From the NCBI GenBank assembly GCA_021787595.1, contig JAJYLQ010000010.1, forward strand, positions 62,001 through 126,000: a DNA stretch of 64,000 bases, read 5' to 3'. Positions 61,204-64,000 of the stretch are shown piece by piece. The notes below the pieces were generated by a model. It had not been told where the DNA came from. It saw nothing but the letters and a program-made list of their open reading frames with translations, and ran no database searches. The first letter of the stretch is position 1. Each line of letters opens with the position of its first letter. A program made the translations under genes and the position numbers. The stretch is from Chloroflexota bacterium. GTDB taxonomy: Bacteria; Chloroflexota; Anaerolineae; Anaerolineales; Villigracilaceae.

Positions 61204-61809
61204 TCATTTCGTGATGTACGCGGGAGACGTGTAAACGAGCACGTCCGCAATATAACGGTCGCCCGACTTTCTGCCCCAGACCGTGATCATGCTCGATTGA
61301 CCGATCTCATCCAACGATCCCGGTTCCACCACCTGCTGAATCTTCTGGCCGGAAACAGGCGGCTTGCTGCTGAACTGCTGCTCGGTAACATCCTTGTAGA
61401 TTACTGTCTGAGTAGTAACCACAACCTCGACAACGGGCCCGCTGTGGCTGGATGAACTTTGCACTTTGCCGGATGCATCTTTTTGCACGGTCACTTGTAC
61501 CTGACCCGTGCCAATGAAAATGCTGTTATCCTGCTTGTGGTCATAGATACCTTTCACATCCGCGGGCGTCTGTGGCAATTCCTTGGCTGGCTGAATGTCA
61601 CCGGGGCTAATTCGTATGGATGTTTTGCCGCCAGGGCCCGTCAACACTTGTGGTCCGCCCGACGACAGTCCGGGCAAACCCTGACCGTTTAGCAATCGTC
61701 CGCCAACGAATGCCGCGCCCGCCAGCAACAGAATGAGAACGATGCCGCCGATGATAAGAGGTAATCGAGTCTTACGCGGCGTGGGAGTGGGTGTTTCTTG
61801 TATTTCCAT
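61204..61809 (-). CDS. Membrane-anchored protein, paralogue of the following gene
   Basis: The ATG at 61809 has AAGGAGA upstream and gives 201 residues. A cytoplasmic Pro/Thr lead, one membrane helix (LIIGGIVLILLLAGAAFVGG), and an exported domain with NSIFIGTGQVQVTVQ, VVEVVVTTQTVIYKDVTEQ and VWGRKSGDRYIADVLVY follow. It matches its neighbour over the whole domain but carries an extra insertion of about 25 residues. The role is unknown. A CCCCTTTCC/GGAAAGGGG hairpin at 61858-61881 separates it from the permease gene. Confidence 0.67.
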   Translation of the reverse strand: MEIQETPTPTPRKTRLPLIIGGIVLILLLAGAAFVGGRLLNGQGLPGLSSGGPQVLTGPGGKTSIRISPGDIQPAKELPQTPADVKGIYDHKQDNSIFIGTGQVQVTVQKDASGKVQSSSSHSGPVVEVVVTTQTVIYKDVTEQQFSSKPPVSGQKIQQVVEPGSLDEIGQSSMITVWGRKSGDRYIADVLVYTSPAYITK

Positions 61810-61857
61810 TTTCTTAAATCTCCTTATCCAAAAAAGTTTCAACGAACCTAACCCCAG

Positions 61858-61881
61858 CCCCTTTCCTTGTAGGGAAAGGGG
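61858..61881. repeat. GC-rich hairpin between permease and paralogue genes
   Basis: CCCCTTTCC and GGAAAGGGG pair perfectly around a 6-base loop; flanking CCCC/GGGG runs may extend it. It resembles the CCCTCNCCC-type intergenic hairpins also seen at 41680-41740. It may reduce transcription into the downstream minus-strand genes. Confidence 0.4.
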
Positions 61882-61902
61882 TGAGGGGATAGGTCGAACA
61901 AA

Positions 61903-63195
61903 TCACTCGTACCTCAACGCTTCAATCGGATCGAGTTGCGAGGCGCGCAATGCCGGGTAGAGGCCAAATACCAGACCTGTTACGAGCGATACGCCGAATG
62001 CAAGCGGCACACTGTTCGGATCGAGCAATGCAACACCTTGATTCAACGAAGCTGCGATGGGAACGGTCAAAATGCCGACCGCGATCCCAAGCAATCCGCC
62101 TCCCGCGCTGAGCAGCACCGCTTCCAATAAAAATTGCGCGACCACATCCCGGCCGCGTGCTCCGACAGCCATCCGCACGCCGATCTCGCGCGTGCGCTCG
62201 CTCACGCTCACCAGCATCACGTTCATGATGCCAATACCGCCAACGACCAACGAAACAATCGCCAGCGCGGTGAGCAATAATGAAAATGTCGCCGCGGATT
62301 GCTGCTGTGCGCCCAACACATCCTGCTTGGTGGTCATGTGAAAATCATCCGCGTACTTGCCGTCCGGTCCTTTTGGAATGCCATGACGCTGACGCAAGTA
62401 AGTCGCGATCTCTGCTTTGGCTTCTTCCATTTTCGATTCGTCTGTCACGTGTGCAATGATCGTCACCCACGGCTCCGTGTCGAAGAGATTCTGGATGGCA
62501 AAACTGACCGGCAGAAAAAGTCCATCGTTCGGCCGCGTGTTGATGCGATCTTCAACATTCAGCGCTTCCAATTCCGCCAGCACGCCGATCACCTGGCACG
62601 GTTTGCGGTTGACCCAGACCGTCTGGCCGATTGGGTTGTCGCCTTCGAACAGATCCAGCGCCGTCTGATAACCGAGCACACAGACCGAATCTCCCGCCAG
62701 CACTTCCGCATCGGTGAAGAAACGTCCCTGGCCGATAAAGTCTTTTGGCGTCAACGGTTTATTGGACGGCCAACCAACCGGTTGAACCTGTCCCTGCGAG
62801 ATCACCGTCAATAACGCGCCCGCATCCGTGCCTTGAAAATTGATATCATCCGTCTGGCGGCCGTAACGCAACTTGGCTGAACCACTCACGGTCATCTCGG
62901 CGCGATCCACGAGCGGTACGGCGGATGGCATATTCAAACCATCCTCGTATGTTAATGTTTTGCCTTGCGCTTGCATTTGCCCATTCTTCAACTCGAGGTC
63001 TTGATCAATTTGGACTTGGTCCGAGCCAAGAAAACGAAAATTGGCATTGACCGCCGCCCGCGCTCCATTTCCCAAAGCCAGCGTGGCAATGACGGATGCC
63101 ACACCGATGACGATGCCAAGCGTCGTGAGTGTCGTTCGCAGCGCATTGCTGCTGATGCCGCGCAGGGCGGTGAGCAGCGTATTAAGCGGTGACAT
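61903..63195 (-). CDS. MacB-type ABC transporter permease
   Basis: The 430-residue protein has the single-module MacB layout. A first helix (RTTLTTLGIVIGVASVIATL), an external domain of about 230 residues and three C-terminal helices with VVGGIGIMNVMLVSVSERTR and EIGVRMAVGARGRDV follow in order. Unlike E. coli MacB it has no fused ATPase; the ATPase is the overlapping upstream gene. It would work with the MacA-like adaptor at the window edge. In a single-membrane organism this complex exports peptides or lipid-like compounds. Confidence 0.92.
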   Translation of the reverse strand: MSPLNTLLTALRGISSNALRTTLTTLGIVIGVASVIATLALGNGARAAVNANFRFLGSDQVQIDQDLELKNGQMQAQGKTLTYEDGLNMPSAVPLVDRAEMTVSGSAKLRYGRQTDDINFQGTDAGALLTVISQGQVQPVGWPSNKPLTPKDFIGQGRFFTDAEVLAGDSVCVLGYQTALDLFEGDNPIGQTVWVNRKPCQVIGVLAELEALNVEDRINTRPNDGLFLPVSFAIQNLFDTEPWVTIIAHVTDESKMEEAKAEIATYLRQRHGIPKGPDGKYADDFHMTTKQDVLGAQQQSAATFSLLLTALAIVSLVVGGIGIMNVMLVSVSERTREIGVRMAVGARGRDVVAQFLLEAVLLSAGGGLLGIAVGILTVPIAASLNQGVALLDPNSVPLAFGVSLVTGLVFGLYPALRASQLDPIEALRYE

Positions 63196-63871
63196 CGGTG
63201 GACCTTTCTTCTACAATTTCTCCATCCTGCATCTGGAGAATCCGTCCCGCATGGGATGCTACTTTCGCGTCGTGCGTGACCATCAGGATCGTATGACCTT
63301 CCGCACATAGCTCCACCAGCAGGCGCATGATTTCTGCGCCGGTCTTGCTGTCGAGGTTGCCGGTCGGCTCGTCAGCGAGAATCAACGCGGGACTGGTGAC
63401 CAGCGCGCGGGCGATGGCGACGCGCTGGCGTTCGCCGCCTGACAGTTCATTGGGTTTGTGTCGAGCGCGCGGCTTCAGCCCGACGCGCCCGAGCGCCTCC
63501 GAAGCCTGTTTGTTCACGTCGCCGCCATGTCGTCCATAAAGAAGCGGCAGCGCGATATTCTCGAGGGCGTTGAGTCGCGGCAGCAGGTTGAAGGTCTGGA
63601 AGATGAACCCGATGCGATTGTTCCGCACCTCGGCGCGTTCATCCTTCGAGAGTTTGCTCACATCCCGTTCTTCGAGCCAATAACTTCCCGCGCTCGGCGT
63701 ATCCAGGCAGCCGAGCAGGTGCATCATGGTAGATTTGCCGCTGCCCGATGGACCCATCAACGCCACGAACTCACCCATTTCCACCGCAAGGCTGACGCCG
63801 CGCAATGCGTTCACCGTGCTGCTGCCCACAGCGTACGTCCGCGTCAGGTTTTCAGTTTGGATGATCTTCAT
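63182..63871 (-). CDS. MacB-type ABC transporter ATPase
   Basis: The ATG at 63871 overlaps the stop of the adaptor gene (ATGA), which decides the start; 229 residues. It has Walker A ([14 protein letters not shown]), Q-loop ([12 protein letters not shown]), signature [15 protein letters not shown], Walker [13 protein letters not shown] and H-loop (MVTHD). It belongs to the LolD/MacB group. The stop overlaps the permease start by 14 bases. Confidence 0.95.
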   Translation of the reverse strand: MKIIQTENLTRTYAVGSSTVNALRGVSLAVEMGEFVALMGPSGSGKSTMMHLLGCLDTPSAGSYWLEERDVSKLSKDERAEVRNNRIGFIFQTFNLLPRLNALENIALPLLYGRHGGDVNKQASEALGRVGLKPRARHKPNELSGGERQRVAIARALVTSPALILADEPTGNLDSKTGAEIMRLLVELCAEGHTILMVTHDAKVASHAGRILQMQDGEIVEERSTDVTA

Positions 63872-64000
63872 TTCACGACCACCTGTTCGCCTTCGGTCAG
63901 GCCCGAAACGATCTCGATGTTCGAATCGCCGCGCAGCCCGATCGTGACCTGCCGGTTCTCCGTTTGCGATCCATTCCACACCTGGAGAATGACGCTGTTG
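63868..64000 (-). CDS. C-terminal end of a MacA-like periplasmic adaptor (partial)
   Basis: The minus strand at the window edge encodes 43 residues ([36 protein letters not shown]) before the TGA at 63870-63868. This is the typical membrane-proximal end of efflux adaptor (MacA/HlyD-type) proteins. The rest lies outside the window. The four-base overlap with the ATPase gene shows that the three genes form one transcript. Confidence 0.77.
   Translation of the reverse strand, partial: NSVILQVWNGSQTENRQVTIGLRGDSNIEIVSGLTEGEQVVVK

Noticed and set aside
1-64000. CRISPR arrays
   Set aside because: No regularly spaced direct repeats with unique spacers were seen; the repeated sequences present are inverted or tRNA-derived.

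Overview
The window reads like an accessory stretch of a Chloroflexota (Anaerolineae-like) chromosome. This is an inference. It rests on the layout of a contractile injection system with a BTAD-type regulator, on several lipoproteins with Ala/Pro/Thr-rich linkers, on short dispersed inverted-repeat elements, and on patchy base composition (a moderate-GC injection-system region next to a clearly GC-richer two-component/ABC region). No rRNA or complete tRNA gene is present.

Layout. (1) 1-800: debris at the left edge, comprising a thioesterase gene with an in-frame stop and a lone VapB-like antitoxin. (2) 839-11290, all on the minus strand: a plasmid-like or integrative module with DNA primase, RepA-like helicase, Xer-type recombinase, a replication-relaxation-like protein, small unknowns, a ParM/ParR segregation pair with a parC-like repeat patch, an FtsK/HerA-type ATPase, a lipoprotein and a small membrane protein. 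(3) 11291-12413: non-coding, holding the 3' half of a tRNA, a 260-bp inverted-repeat element and a dyad. (4) 12414-41584: a BTAD regulator with its own terminator, then an almost gap-free plus-strand extracellular contractile injection system (eCIS). It runs sheath, tube, gp26-like protein, unknown linker protein, DUF4255 cap protein, AAA+ ATPase, two DUF4157 cargo-type proteins, Afp7-like and LysM-like adaptors, split spike, PAAR-like tip, gp25, two large baseplate proteins, a gpI/fibre protein, a beta-helix protein split by an amber codon, and a transthyretin-like protein. (5) 41585-43337: decayed DNA with a truncated third DUF4157 gene, an IS256-family remnant and a ComM fragment. (6) 43338-49214: PEP synthase and a NarL-type kinase gene, each interrupted by a short inverted-repeat element, with two small genes between and an intact response regulator after. 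(7) 49421-57069: a GC-rich OmpR-type two-component pair and a BceAB-like ABC transporter, separated by an opposite-strand MarR/DUF1905/hydrolase cassette. (8) 57183-64000: a lipoprotein, a second tRNA 3' remnant, and a minus-strand operon of MacA/MacB-type efflux genes, two paralogous membrane-anchored proteins, a sensor kinase and a lipoprotein.

How the parts work together. The injection system encodes sheath, tube, baseplate, spike, cap and ATPase once each. Two multidomain DUF4157 proteins sit between the cap/ATPase block and the baseplate block and are the best candidates for cargo; one carries a second metalloprotease-like domain of the M35/LysMEP type, the other an OmpA-like domain and an unknown C-terminus. 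The regulator gene and the structural operon each have an upstream GTCCATA...TATGGAC dyad, which suggests a shared operator. No tape-measure protein was recognised. The window also shows extensive recent wear: two genes restored to a single frame by removing a short element, two gene bodies broken by single stop codons, and two different tRNA 3' halves sharing 31 identical bases 46.3 kb apart.
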